Source of the DNA: Pseudoneobacillus sp042683745
GTDB taxonomy: Bacteria > Bacillota > Bacilli > Bacillales > Cytobacillaceae
Length of the DNA stretch: 64,000 nt
Assembly (NCBI RefSeq): GCF_042683745.1
Contig: NZ_JBHUJX010000012.1
Span: 282,036-346,035 of the forward strand
Direction of reading: 5' to 3'
The notes beneath the pieces were generated by a model. It searched no databases and had not been told where the DNA came from. It saw nothing but the letters and a program-made list of their open reading frames with translations. Both the position numbers and the translations under genes were made by a program. Below are positions 26,148-34,990 of this stretch, in pieces (within the stretch, counting starts at the first letter, position 1; each line of letters begins with the position of its first letter).

Positions 26148-26503
26148 CTATCTCTTTAACGGCATAAATAACTCAGGAGTCAATTCTTCACTTTCAATGA
26201 CAATAGCAGTTAACCCTACATTTGTTTTCGTTTCGTGCCATTCATCTTTTTCCCAAAAGACAGCATCCCCAGACTCAACTTTAAAATATTCATCCTTTTC
26301 ATTGCGGATATAACCCTCTCCGTTCAATACCAAAAGAAGTTGCGACACTACTGCTTGATGATAGCCTACGATACCATTTTCATCTAAGTGCATACATCCA
26401 ATGTGAGTTGGTTTACTTGTTTGAATTATACTGACATAATAAAATCCGAATTGAATTTTGAAATCATTTTACCGCTCTCTTTGTTAAATCTATAAAATTC
26501 CAT
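26148..26503 (-). pseudogene. Cupin-domain protein, frameshifted
   Basis: ATG 26503 follows GGAGGTTAAAT and opens MEFYRFNKESGKMISKFNSD. Around 26441-26444 a run of four T (minus strand) needs one more T to stay in frame; after that the sequence continues as YYVSIIQTSKPTHIGCMHLD and the intact cupin core (VVSQLLLVLNGEGYIR, DEWHETKTN). The product would be a ~118-residue single-cupin protein. A one-base deletion in a homopolymer may be real or a sequencing error. Confidence 0.75.
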
Positions 26504-26602
26504 ATTTAACCTCCTGTAAATAGAAATATTTGATTAATATTGGCACTCTTCTCTTAACTTCAAGTCTTTTAGCTCACATAGTTTAAAATTATGTACTCAT
26601 TA

Positions 26603-26932
26603 TTATTTAAATTTTTTCCCGTTCAAATAATATGCAGACTCTAAAAATACTGTAAAGGCGATTTCCACCTCATCAATACCAAGTGAATGAATGTGTTTTG
26701 TTGTAATTTTTGCAAATTCATCCTGAATCTCCTGGCCACGGTCAAACCATTTCACTTCTATGAATGGAAATCCTGGTACCTCCTCTTGATTAAAAACAAA
26801 TGTAGAGGGGATGATTTCTAATGTGAAATTGTCCTTTTCACAATTACACAGAACAGCTAATTCTTGGACCAATGGTGTACTTATTTTTTTCACTTGATTA
26901 ACGGTTATTCCTTTAATAATTAATTGTGGCAT
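26603..26932 (-). CDS. DUF1904 family protein
   Basis: A 109-residue protein of the tautomerase-like DUF1904 family: PQLIIKGITVNQVKKIS at the start, EIIPSTFVFNQEE in the middle, and EIAFTVFLESAYYLNGKKF at the end. It begins Met-Pro, and Pro2 is the catalytic base in tautomerases, but activity is not shown for DUF1904. Cytosolic, usual length. It lies upstream of the cupin gene and may share its transcript. Confidence 0.78.
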   Translation of the reverse strand: MPQLIIKGITVNQVKKISTPLVQELAVLCNCEKDNFTLEIIPSTFVFNQEEVPGFPFIEVKWFDRGQEIQDEFAKITTKHIHSLGIDEVEIAFTVFLESAYYLNGKKFK

Positions 26933-27021
26933 TTGGCTTCCTCCAATATAATTGAAAAATTAGTGTCTTTTTAAGTACATTTAACCTTTTCGATCTATTA
27001 AACTATTTTTCTCCTTTATAA

Positions 27022-27918
27022 CTAGTTCAAATGAAATTCATAACATGTAACGGCTTCAACTTGTTTGAAGCCCTCTTGAATATATAATGCTTTTGCTCTC
27101 TCATTCTCACCATTAACAGATAGAACAGCTCTTTTAAAGGATTTTTCTTTGGCAAAATGTAGGGCAGCCCTTAATAACACTCTTCCTAATCCTCTACCTT
27201 GATACTCCGGAATAATAGCAAGCGGTCCGATACTCATGATTGGTTCTCCCTCATATTCGTCTACCGATCCCCTTACAATGCCAACAGGTTTGTCCCTATG
27301 GAATAAGATCATCATTCCGCCTTCTATATATTCCTTGCTCAGTACCATTTTCGTAACCATTTCAGGAGTGATTGGTGTTTCACTTCCCTTAAGCTTTGCA
27401 AATCCTGCATTTCGAATTTCACACCATATTTCTTCATCATTTCCCGGTATAAAAGACCGTAGGACATATTCATCTGGTAAGCTATAACCCGATACTACTA
27501 AGTTCTCTTTTACAAGCATGAAGGAATATCTCTCTACAGTAAAATTCAATTTTTCAATGAACTCCATTACTTTTTTATCCGTTGTAGGAATAAAGATAAA
27601 TAACTTATCAAGACCACCAGTATGACTTAAAAGAGCTTGCATGAGCGACTTATAGCAATCTATTTCCTGAATTTCCGAATGAAAAATTCTAAAACGTGCT
27701 TTTCTACCTCTTCTAAAATAATCCGTCATTATTAATGAAGCTGCCGCTATTATCTCCCCATTTGTATCCGAAATAATATATGTAAGATTTTCATCATTAG
27801 GTTCAAATTCCTTTAAATCCTCGTCATAAAGAAATGAGTCGTCTACCTCTTGTCTATGTTTCTTGCAATAATTAATAAAATCCGCTATCCTTTCACTATT
27901 CAAAGCCTCAATCTTCAT
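27022..27918 (-). CDS. Two-lobed GNAT N-acetyltransferase
   Basis: A 298-residue protein with two GNAT lobes: a degenerate N-terminal lobe (EIIAAASLIMTDYF) and a complete C-terminal lobe with IGPLAIIPEYQGRGLGRVLL and ENERAKALYIQEGFK. This layout is shared with MshD-like and other Bacillus acetyltransferases; the substrate is unknown. Start ATG 27918. Separated from the DUF1904 gene by about 90 bases, so possibly cotranscribed. Confidence 0.85.
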   Translation of the reverse strand: MKIEALNSERIADFINYCKKHRQEVDDSFLYDEDLKEFEPNDENLTYIISDTNGEIIAAASLIMTDYFRRGRKARFRIFHSEIQEIDCYKSLMQALLSHTGGLDKLFIFIPTTDKKVMEFIEKLNFTVERYSFMLVKENLVVSGYSLPDEYVLRSFIPGNDEEIWCEIRNAGFAKLKGSETPITPEMVTKMVLSKEYIEGGMMILFHRDKPVGIVRGSVDEYEGEPIMSIGPLAIIPEYQGRGLGRVLLRAALHFAKEKSFKRAVLSVNGENERAKALYIQEGFKQVEAVTCYEFHLN

Positions 27919-28200
27919 TTATTTCCCCACCTTTACAATATTTTAGATAAGTCCAATTTATTTTGAAATATTTCTTTCTAAATTTCATCAAAGAACAAAG
28001 TTATTTTAAGTATAAAAATCTATAGTTCTTCTAGTACCATTATCCGTTATAAAATTTGATCGTTTCCTCTTTGGAATTTTAATATGAACAGCGCCTTTGA
28101 ATCGTTTTAATGGCAATGTTTCGCCACAGGTAGCAGTTCAATTGCCCTTTACTTTATTTGGAACTTTGATTATAATTTTAATAGATAAACATATACTAAA

Positions 28201-28316
28201 AAAGAGCTCCAGCTGTAACTGGAAGCTCTTTATACAGCTTACTGCAGTTAGTGCAGTGGCCAGAGGGCGAAATAATCCACCTACTTTGCCAGAGCGGGGT
28301 GGGTTATTTCTTTTTA
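28201..28316 (+). ncRNA. Candidate antisense antitoxin RNA
   Basis: On the plus strand a -10-like TATACT (28192-28197) precedes a short transcript region ending at a strong terminator: AAATAATCCACC (28270-28281) pairs with GGTGGGTTATTT (28298-28309), then CTTTTT. It would overlap the 3' end of the toxin mRNA, the txpA/RatA layout. No good -35 was seen, so boundaries are guesses. Confidence 0.4.
28202..28230 (-). terminator. Terminator of the toxin mRNA
   Basis: Minus strand AAGAGCTTCCAG pairs with CTGGAGCTCTT (one bulge) and continues into TTTT. Confidence 0.65.
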
Positions 28317-28402
28317 CTAGAAGAAATACCAACTGCGATTACTGCAACGATTAAACTAGCAAAACCAATCATGAGACTGATTCCTTCGTAAACAGTAAAC
28401 AT
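28304..28402 (-). CDS. Holin-like type I toxin peptide (32 aa)
   Basis: Short peptide beginning MFTVYEGISLMIGFASLIVA and ending ISSSKKK: one transmembrane helix with a lysine tail, the pattern of the putative holin-like toxins of Bacillus (TxpA/Hol_Tox type). GGGAGGTGACGCTG precedes the ATG. A plus-strand terminator overlaps its stop codon, indicating a convergent RNA that could serve as antitoxin. Such toxins insert into the membrane when not repressed. Too short for routine gene finding. Confidence 0.72.
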   Translation of the reverse strand: MFTVYEGISLMIGFASLIVAVIAVGISSSKKK

Positions 28403-28532
28403 CAGCGTCACCTCCCTTCTTTAAGGAAGTGCCACTGCCCACCCAGCATATAACTGTACTTCTAAATTATACCACAAACTCCCTCATAATGCGAATGTAC
28501 GTTTGATTAAATCTCCCGTGATAAACCTATCT

Positions 28533-29261
28533 TTAGGCTTTTAAATTGTATTCTTCACTGTGTCTCTTGCTTGCAGCTTTATGTAATCTATCCTTTATCC
28601 TAATACACTTATTCAGATGTAAAAAAATATGTCTTGTCGCAGGCATCAATATTAACCCTGCTATGTTTTTTTTACTCCAGTAATCGGCTAACCATTTTGA
28701 ATTTTGAGAAACAGCATTTTCTTGAAATAGTCGTGTAATTCTTTTTTGTTCCACTTTTTCCTTTAATTGCCCAGGTCGTAATGAAGATACAACTTGACGA
28801 GTTTGTTTACTAACCGCTGTTCTATAGTCTAATAAAACATTAATATCAATTTCTGAACTTATTAAGGCAATTTCCTTTTCACTCATATCATTGCCAGAGT
28901 GAACAAATCCTATATTCATTTTTTCAAGCCAACACTCTGCAAAAAGAACTTGTTGTTCATTAGCAAGTAAAATATTCATCGTCATATCTTCAATTCGGGA
29001 GATATGCCATAAATGCCAGGCAATCGAATTTTTTGTATCAGGATTGGGTACTGGATAATGTCTAAAGGTTGTTTCATTTAAATTCTTCAATAATTCATCT
29101 TCCAGTGTAACTTGAGCAGTTTTATTGAGAGAAGATGAATGTAACAACGAATGCTGAGATAAGAATAATTGAATTGCTCGTGAGTGTTCAGTAGGTTTTA
29201 ATATTATTTCTGTTAAAATCTTATGATGTTCATTCCATGCCTTTCGTTGACTTATATCCAT
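28533..29261 (-). CDS. DinB-family protein, long form
   Basis: A 242-residue protein. NSIAWHLWHISRIEDMTMN and the C-terminal ATRHIFLHLNKCIRIKDRL supply the histidines expected in DinB-like metal sites; the length exceeds that of the simple 150-residue DinB proteins. The reaction is unknown. ATG 29261 is chosen over the TTG nine bases earlier, with a weak GAG upstream. It is unrelated in sequence to the DinB protein at 6896. Confidence 0.72.
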   Translation of the reverse strand: MDISQRKAWNEHHKILTEIILKPTEHSRAIQLFLSQHSLLHSSSLNKTAQVTLEDELLKNLNETTFRHYPVPNPDTKNSIAWHLWHISRIEDMTMNILLANEQQVLFAECWLEKMNIGFVHSGNDMSEKEIALISSEIDINVLLDYRTAVSKQTRQVVSSLRPGQLKEKVEQKRITRLFQENAVSQNSKWLADYWSKKNIAGLILMPATRHIFLHLNKCIRIKDRLHKAASKRHSEEYNLKA

Positions 29262-29779
29262 TAAAATCAACTCATTTCCAATTCTGTTCTTAATAAATAC
29301 TTCGATTTAGTCGCTCCTGAACCCTTCTTTCCAATTACAATTATACAAATGATTATGTCTTTAATCTTTAATTAAACTACTTCATTAGTTGAAAAGATGA
29401 TTGAGCCTACTGTGTGACCATTGGTAAGTAAAAGATCTTCATCAGTTCAAATAGTTAAAGCAATCCACTCAAGCCCGAAGTTTTTCTTGTTTATAGTAAC
29501 TTTTGGGAATAAGTTCCCCGTTTCCTTAAGATGTTGGTGTTCCTCTGTCTCTACATTTAGTCGAGATTTCTCCAACCTTTATCTAATTTTCTAGAGTCAT
29601 TCCCGTTAGTTTTTCAACCCTTTTTGGAGAATATAGATCGCCATTCCCTCTTTTTAACTTTAGTAATTAAAATAAGCCAAAACTATGCAACTCTGTATAA
29701 AAGCTGCATAATATCGGCTCTAAGGATTTAACACGTTATAGAAGATTAGCTTTTCGTTACATTAACAGAGCATTTCTAA
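29262..29779. other. Spacer with decayed coding traces
   Basis: No intact gene. Minus-strand frames carry short protein-like traces broken by stops (for example YSPKRVEKLTGMTLEN near 29600-29640, and GNGELIPKVTINKKNFGLEW near 29470-29520), consistent with an old pseudogene of unknown family. A family A repeat head (AACTACTTCATTAGTTGAAA) lies at 29374. Confidence 0.35.
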
Positions 29780-31024
29780 TTAATAAATTATAGGAAAAGT
29801 AAATGTAACGATAGCTGCCCAAAGTCCGTAGATCGGCAAATACTTAGTAACGGCATCTTGGATAGTTGAAGGTCCGGATTTGTTTTGTAGAAAACGCATA
29901 TAGGAGAGCATAATCCAAATTAGATTTGCCCAGATGAGTATGTTTACTCCTAAAACAGCAAGTCTATTAGGCGTAATCCCATAAGAAGAAAGTCTGAACA
30001 CGATGGCTGACAAAGCCACACTGTCAATAATAAGCGCAAGAACAATTAAGGCAAAATTTATATAATCTGAAATGGTCTTTTTCCCGTCTGAGTCGCTCTC
30101 GATAATGGAAAATATGGTAACGGCCAATACACCAAGGAGTATTCCGTTGAAGGCTATCAAGAAATTGCGGTCCAAGAATGGATTTTTTCCGACCCATATA
30201 ACCGTTATAAGATAAACCAACAATGTGACCAGGACAAGAGGACTAAAAATTTTAGCTATATATGGTGTAATATTCTTAGCAAGTTTAAGATTCATTGATA
30301 CTAAATATGCAGCCACAATAGCGAGAGCAGCAGCACCAAATAAGACAACATTACTAAAATAGAAGTCTTCTATATCCAAGCCAACAAAGCTAAATAACTG
30401 CATGGTTAATGCTGCTAGTACCATTCCGCTAACTGCCATGCTGGCGTAGAGAATACAATATTCTAAATTAAATTTAATATAGGCTAATCTTGTACTGCCT
30501 TCCCGATATTCATTTCCTGTAAATGCAAGCCCTACCAATACCCACAAAAATATGGGAAGGTGTAAATAAGCAAGAATAATACTGTCTTTATAATCTAATG
30601 GCAACATATTAAGATATAACCCGGAAATTAGGAACATCGCTGCAAGAGAAAAAATAACACTTTTTTTCGGAGTATTATTGTAAATAAAATAGGCAGCAAT
30701 AAAAGGAATTATACCGAAAGCCAGGTTAATTGGAGCAATTGCTTCCTGTTCGACAAAATGGAAAATGATCCTGGTGCTTATCCCGGCCAGAATGGCTAAA
30801 ATGCCCATGAATAAGAAACCTTTTTGAAGCAAGGAAGATTTTTCAGTATTTCCAGACTCTTTGAAATGCAATCTTTCATACCAAACACCAAGAACCTGAG
30901 AATCAGGTTTTTGGTCCCATGCGTGTGAGAATGACTTTTTAAAAGCTTTCGGGTCTTTTCGATACATTCTCTCCAACTCATGAGGGTCAGCAATATTTTC
31001 AATAATCAAATTGTTAATATCCAT
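29780..31024 (-). CDS. Polytopic membrane protein of unknown function
   Basis: A 414-residue protein with an ~70-residue cytosolic N-terminus (rich in Glu, Arg, Lys) and about eleven hydrophobic helices from residue 68 to the end. I do not recognise a characterised family; it loosely resembles the large DUF-type multi-pass proteins found beside DUF2975/HTH pairs. GGAGG precedes the ATG. It is the last gene of a three-gene minus-strand operon after DUF2975 and an HTH regulator. Confidence 0.7.
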   Translation of the reverse strand: MDINNLIIENIADPHELERMYRKDPKAFKKSFSHAWDQKPDSQVLGVWYERLHFKESGNTEKSSLLQKGFLFMGILAILAGISTRIIFHFVEQEAIAPINLAFGIIPFIAAYFIYNNTPKKSVIFSLAAMFLISGLYLNMLPLDYKDSIILAYLHLPIFLWVLVGLAFTGNEYREGSTRLAYIKFNLEYCILYASMAVSGMVLAALTMQLFSFVGLDIEDFYFSNVVLFGAAALAIVAAYLVSMNLKLAKNITPYIAKIFSPLVLVTLLVYLITVIWVGKNPFLDRNFLIAFNGILLGVLAVTIFSIIESDSDGKKTISDYINFALIVLALIIDSVALSAIVFRLSSYGITPNRLAVLGVNILIWANLIWIMLSYMRFLQNKSGPSTIQDAVTKYLPIYGLWAAIVTFTFPIIY

Positions 31025-31071
31025 AGTTATACCTCCTCTATAATTGTTATATTAAGTTTCCTGCATAATTT

Positions 31072-31287
31072 TTAACTGTCTTCGTCACTTTTGTATTCCA
31101 AAATATCTCCAGGCTGACATTCTAAAGCCTTACAAATTGCCTCTAATGTGGATAATCGAATCGCCTTTGCCTTTCCATTTTTCAATATAGAAAGGTTCGC
31201 CATTGTTATTCCAACCTTCTCCGAAAGTTCTGTTACGCTCATTTTCCTTTTCGCTAACATCACATCAATATTAATAATAATTGCCAT
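31072..31287 (-). CDS. YozG-like HTH (Cro/C1-type) regulator
   Basis: A 71-residue single-domain helix-turn-helix protein: MAIIINIDVMLAKRKMSVTE, GITMANLSILKNGKAKAIR and LEAICKALECQPGDILEY. This short form is known as the partner of DUF2975 membrane proteins (YozG/YoaS type). ATG 31287 is preferred because GAGGTG lies about eight bases upstream. It probably autoregulates the operon; the signal is unknown. Confidence 0.88.
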   Translation of the reverse strand: MAIIINIDVMLAKRKMSVTELSEKVGITMANLSILKNGKAKAIRLSTLEAICKALECQPGDILEYKSDEDS

Positions 31288-31298
31288 TGTCATTCACC

Positions 31299-31781
31299 TC
31301 AAACCGTTAAATCATTTTCTGATTTGATATTGATTGCTTCTTTTAAAAGTTTTTGGAGAACGGCCGCAAAGACTGCGATAACCATCGAAGCAAAAGGAAC
31401 AACCAATCCGACAAAGATAACTCCTGGTGCGTCGTCTACTTCCGCAAAGATATAGAAAAGCGGCAAAACTAGCACATGCAAAATACTGATTGTGATGGCA
31501 CAGTATTTAATTTTCTTTAAAGCTTTTACAGATAAATCAGAGAAAGCGTTATTTTTGTCAATATAGCGTAAGAGTTTGAAAGCCTGATACAAAGCAAAGT
31601 AATAAGGTATCGCCGATGCATCAAAAACGATGAAAACGAGATATTTTATAAAAGCAAACTCAGGAAGCAATTTTGCTGCAAGATTCGCTATCTCAGGCAC
31701 CAAAAAGATACACAGAGCAAGAACTGGGACTCCTAAAAGAATTACAGCTATTTTTAAAAACAACGTTGTTACTTTTTCCAT
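31299..31781 (-). CDS. DUF2975 membrane protein
   Basis: A 160-residue protein with four transmembrane helices, matching DUF2975 (YoaS type): LLGVPVLALCIFLVP, PYYFALYQAFKLLRYIDKNNAFSD-type linker (about residues 65-90), and two C-terminal helices. Family role is unknown. ATG 31781 has GAGGTG upstream; the GTG at 31790 overlaps that site. First gene of the operon with the HTH regulator 11 bases downstream. Confidence 0.85.
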   Translation of the reverse strand: MEKVTTLFLKIAVILLGVPVLALCIFLVPEIANLAAKLLPEFAFIKYLVFIVFDASAIPYYFALYQAFKLLRYIDKNNAFSDLSVKALKKIKYCAITISILHVLVLPLFYIFAEVDDAPGVIFVGLVVPFASMVIAVFAAVLQKLLKEAINIKSENDLTV

Positions 31782-31902
31782 AAATAGCACCTCACTTAAC
31801 TTATTGATTCTGATTTTAATATATATTTTATCGTTTTACAATAAAATTTTATTAATTTATATAACATTTTTATTGTACGATTTTAGTTTAAACAAAAATA
31901 AA

Positions 31903-31940
31903 GAGCATTCCTCATTCAAAGAAATGCTCTATAACTTTAA
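31903..31940. terminator. Bidirectional terminator-like hairpin
   Basis: AGAGCATT pairs with AATGCTCT around a 13-base loop. Confidence 0.5.
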
Positions 31941-32126
31941 ACCATTAAATTTATAACTTGTCCAGCTAACCTGCTCCTATAGTACCTAAAAAATGCGACC
32001 ACCCTGTCGATCTTTTTGTGAAATACCACTATTCTGAATTGCAGCCGGATCTCCGTGTAACGTTTTTAGGCTATCCACACGGTTCAAATCTTTATGGCAA
32101 GTATTCAAGCCAAAGATCCCTAATAA

Positions 32127-32843
32127 TTATTTTACACTGTGGAAAATAAATGATTTGGTTTCTGCAGTAGCATGTTTAAACTCCCAGTCGCCATAAACTT
32201 GGATTTGTGAAAACCCTACTTGTTGCAATGATTCATGGATTTCTTCTTGTGTTCGGAATTTTAATTGCATTTTTTTTTGAATTAGTACTTCATCTGTTCG
32301 TGCATTTTTCACAGTTTCATAAAACATAAAAACACCGTTCACAAACCCCTCGTATTCTGTCCAAATTTCAAGTGGCTCACCAGTTTCTTGATTTGTTGCA
32401 ACATCAGGAGTCAAATCTTTTTCCCACTGTTCCCACACTCTTGCTAAGGGGTTACGTGTATCAAAAATAAAATGTCCTCCAGGTTTTAATGCTTGATACG
32501 CGTCTGAAATGACGTATTGCCAACTTTTATCTGTCAGAAAAACTTGCGCAACGTTTGCTGTCATAATTACAGCATCAAACGCATTAGTTTGTAATTTTGA
32601 ACTATCACCAACAAGCCATGTCACCTCGCCTGGATAATTTTTATTTTTCGCATATTCAATTGCTTCTTCATTCGGGTCCACAGCTGTAATATGATATCCT
32701 GCTTTAGCAAAATGAGAAGTCAATCTTCCTGTTCCACAGCCCAAATCAGCTATTTTTTTACATTTACTATTTTTTAAAACACTTAAAAAGAATTCATCGT
32801 CTTTGCCCCAGTGATTAATTTGGTCATAGACTAACGGAATCAT
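32127..32843 (-). CDS. Class I SAM-dependent methyltransferase
   Basis: A 238-residue protein. Motif I is KKIADLGCGTGRLTSHFA, the acidic loop HITAVDPNEEAIEYA and the post strand LKPGGHFIFDTRNPLARV, a Methyltransf_25-type enzyme with a C-terminal beta extension (GVFMFYETV, VYGDWEF). The substrate is unknown. Start ATG 32843 lacks a strong ribosome binding site. Monocistronic. Confidence 0.87.
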   Translation of the reverse strand: MIPLVYDQINHWGKDDEFFLSVLKNSKCKKIADLGCGTGRLTSHFAKAGYHITAVDPNEEAIEYAKNKNYPGEVTWLVGDSSKLQTNAFDAVIMTANVAQVFLTDKSWQYVISDAYQALKPGGHFIFDTRNPLARVWEQWEKDLTPDVATNQETGEPLEIWTEYEGFVNGVFMFYETVKNARTDEVLIQKKMQLKFRTQEEIHESLQQVGFSQIQVYGDWEFKHATAETKSFIFHSVK

Positions 32844-32982
32844 TTAATTACCTACTTTCTATATCATACTTAGTACTTTTTTATAGTTTAGCAATGTACT
32901 TATGTCTTTCAATATCCCTCTAAATCTACTGATTCATATTCGCCGAATTTGGCTAAAATCCTTCAATATAGTATAGAATATC

Positions 32983-33056
32983 TGTAACTATCCTGCTCCT
33001 TTACTTCAATAAGAATGGCTATTCTCCTTCAAGCAGAATAGCCCCCTTTTGTTCAA
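32983..33056. repeat. Dispersed hairpin repeat (family A), best copy
   Basis: Head AACTATCCTGCTCCTTTA, then CTTCAATAAGAAT, then stem GGCTATTCT / AGAATAGCC around CCTTCAAGC, then CCCTTTTG. Lies just beyond the stop of the YciI gene on its 3' side. Confidence 0.65.
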
Positions 33057-33067
33057 AAATACTATTT

Positions 33068-33388
33068 TTAATCAGTTAAATTTTCTTTCGTTTGAGGTAC
33101 GTCCATTAACCAATTATTATTTTCGTTTGCTTCAATTAATTCATTTACTTCATATGTACCATAATATCCCTCTTTAATAAATGGGTCACTTTCAACAAGA
33201 GTTATTGCCTCATCAATTGTGTTGCAGATTAATATTTGAATTGCCTTATCATTATCCTTAAATGGTCCACAAATAAAGAGATTTGACTCCTTGGCAAGGT
33301 TTTGCAAATGTTTTACGTGTTTGTTTAATAATTCCCTTGTTAGTTCTCCTTTTTTCTTATCTTTTAAAATTGCAATATATTTCTGCAT
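33068..33388 (-). CDS. YciI-like protein
   Basis: A 106-residue protein with the YciI/dimeric ferredoxin-like fold: MQKYIAILKDKKKGE, the His of LNKHVKHLQNLAKES, GPFKDNDKAIQILIC and SDPFIKEGYYGTYEV. The family includes small lyases/hydrolases and many unknowns. ATG 33388 is preferred since GGGAGG precedes it; the frame extends 21 bases further without need. Monocistronic. Confidence 0.85.
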   Translation of the reverse strand: MQKYIAILKDKKKGELTRELLNKHVKHLQNLAKESNLFICGPFKDNDKAIQILICNTIDEAITLVESDPFIKEGYYGTYEVNELIEANENNNWLMDVPQTKENLTD

Positions 33389-33558
33389 AGATAATCCTCC
33401 CTTTTGCAAATGGACGAGTTGAAAGTCAGTAAGAAATAAATTCTAAATCTGCTAAACTGTTTTCTTGGTATTTCTCTGATTGGATGAAAATCACAATAAT
33501 TATTCTGCTCATTCTTCCACTAAACCGCCTATTTGTTGAAGAGACTATTATTCAGAAA

Positions 33559-34635
33559 TTAATACCTGGACCTTTTTCTCTGTTTTAATTTTTTACTTAT
33601 TTGTATGTCAATTCTCTTTTTCTTTAAACTTAATCTATAAAGTTCATCATACTGTTTTTTATAACTTTCAAACCTTTCCTTACTGATACTTCCCTCATCA
33701 ATCGCTCTATTGATTACACACCCTGGTTCGGTTTGATGACTGCAATTGGAATATTTACAGCTACCTAAAAGAACAGTTATATCATTAAAGCTTTCCGCTA
33801 AAGATTCTTGATCACCCCAAAGTTGCAGCTCTCTTAAACCCGGTGTATCAATAATAATATATCCTGAATTGGTAATGAGAAGTTCAGCACTTGTAGTCGT
33901 ATGTTTACCTTTACCTGTAGCCTTACTTGTTGGTTGCTTTTGTTGCTTCTCTTCTCCTAAAAGGTAATTAGTAATAGTAGACTTCCCAACTCCAGATGAG
34001 CCTAATAGAGCAACTGTCTTTCCTGTAGATAAATATGGGTGCATACTATCCATATTTATATCTTTATCCACACTAATTGTAAGAATTGGAATATCAAGTG
34101 CTATTGATTTTACCTTTTCTAAATATTCATCTACATTGTTACATAAATCTACTTTGTTCAAGACAATTATTGGAACTGCGCCACTGTTATAAGTAAGGGT
34201 AATATACCTTTCGATCCTACGAATATCAAAATTACTATCTAATCCGCTGACGATAAAAATTCTGTCAATATTAGCTGCAATTACTTGTTCTTCAGTGGAA
34301 CCACCATCTATAAAGCCTTTGTTTATCTTCCTACCACCTGAAATTGGTTGTTTTCGAGAGAAACAGCTTTTTCTTGGCAAAACGGCATGAATAGATACAA
34401 ATTGACTATACGCTTTCGCTTCATAAACTACCCAATCCCCTACTGCTGGAAAGTCCTTTGAGACATGAATATTGTATCTGAATTTCCCTGATAATTTACC
34501 TTGGATACTACCATCCCCAGCAATGATTGTATATTGTTCGTTATTTTTCTTTATAACTCTACCAGGCAAATATCCCTTTCCCTGATAAATATTTAAATGA
34601 CTTTCAAAAAAAGAATCCCAACCTAGATGTTTCAT
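33559..34635 (-). CDS. rsgA: Ribosome small-subunit-dependent GTPase A (RsgA-type)
   Basis: A 358-residue circularly permuted GTPase. An N-terminal OB-like domain (1-115) precedes G motifs in the order G4 (NKVDLC), G1 (GSSGVGKST), G3 (DTPGLREL). The zinc-binding tail has Cys-5-Cys-His-type spacing in GSCKYSNCSHQTEPGC. RsgA acts late in 30S ribosome maturation. The protein has a longer N-terminus than the housekeeping YloQ type and no neighbouring kinase/phosphatase genes, so it may be a second, accessory paralogue. ATG 34635 has TGGAGG upstream. Confidence 0.85.
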   Translation of the reverse strand: MKHLGWDSFFESHLNIYQGKGYLPGRVIKKNNEQYTIIAGDGSIQGKLSGKFRYNIHVSKDFPAVGDWVVYEAKAYSQFVSIHAVLPRKSCFSRKQPISGGRKINKGFIDGGSTEEQVIAANIDRIFIVSGLDSNFDIRRIERYITLTYNSGAVPIIVLNKVDLCNNVDEYLEKVKSIALDIPILTISVDKDINMDSMHPYLSTGKTVALLGSSGVGKSTITNYLLGEEKQQKQPTSKATGKGKHTTTSAELLITNSGYIIIDTPGLRELQLWGDQESLAESFNDITVLLGSCKYSNCSHQTEPGCVINRAIDEGSISKERFESYKKQYDELYRLSLKKKRIDIQISKKLKQRKRSRY

Positions 34636-34704
34636 AATTTTTCCTCCAATTTAACTAGAAATTATTTGAAGAAAAATTTAGAAATTACCTTAGTTATTAA
34701 CAAC

Positions 34705-34756
34705 GAAAAAAGAGCTACAAAGTAATAGTTATGATTACCTTGTAGCTCTTTCCCGT
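34705..34756. terminator. Strong hairpin upstream of the GTPase gene
   Basis: AAAGAGCTACAA pairs with TTGTAGCTCTTT (12 bp, perfect). Read on the minus strand it ends in TTTTTT and lies 70 bases before the GTPase start, so it could terminate an upstream transcript or attenuate this gene. Confidence 0.6.
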
Positions 34757-34990
34757 AAATAAGAAGTCGCAAATCCTTCTATTTTCCAAACATAAAATAT
34801 TAATTAATATTTATCCGATTGAGTGAGTGGAAATGAAGATGAAACTAAGGTAAAATGCATTAAACTTTTCTTCATAAGTAACACTCACCCCTCTCCTAAT
34901 AATTATGTTTATATTAACATAATAGTAAAAAATATACAATGACTTTTCCTATTTTTGAAATAACCTGTCCATATTATATCAGTGTTGTCT

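Noticed and set aside
28097..28354. Plus-strand frame of 85 codons
   Set aside because: Runs through both terminators of the toxin-antitoxin locus; its codons are a by-product of the hairpins.
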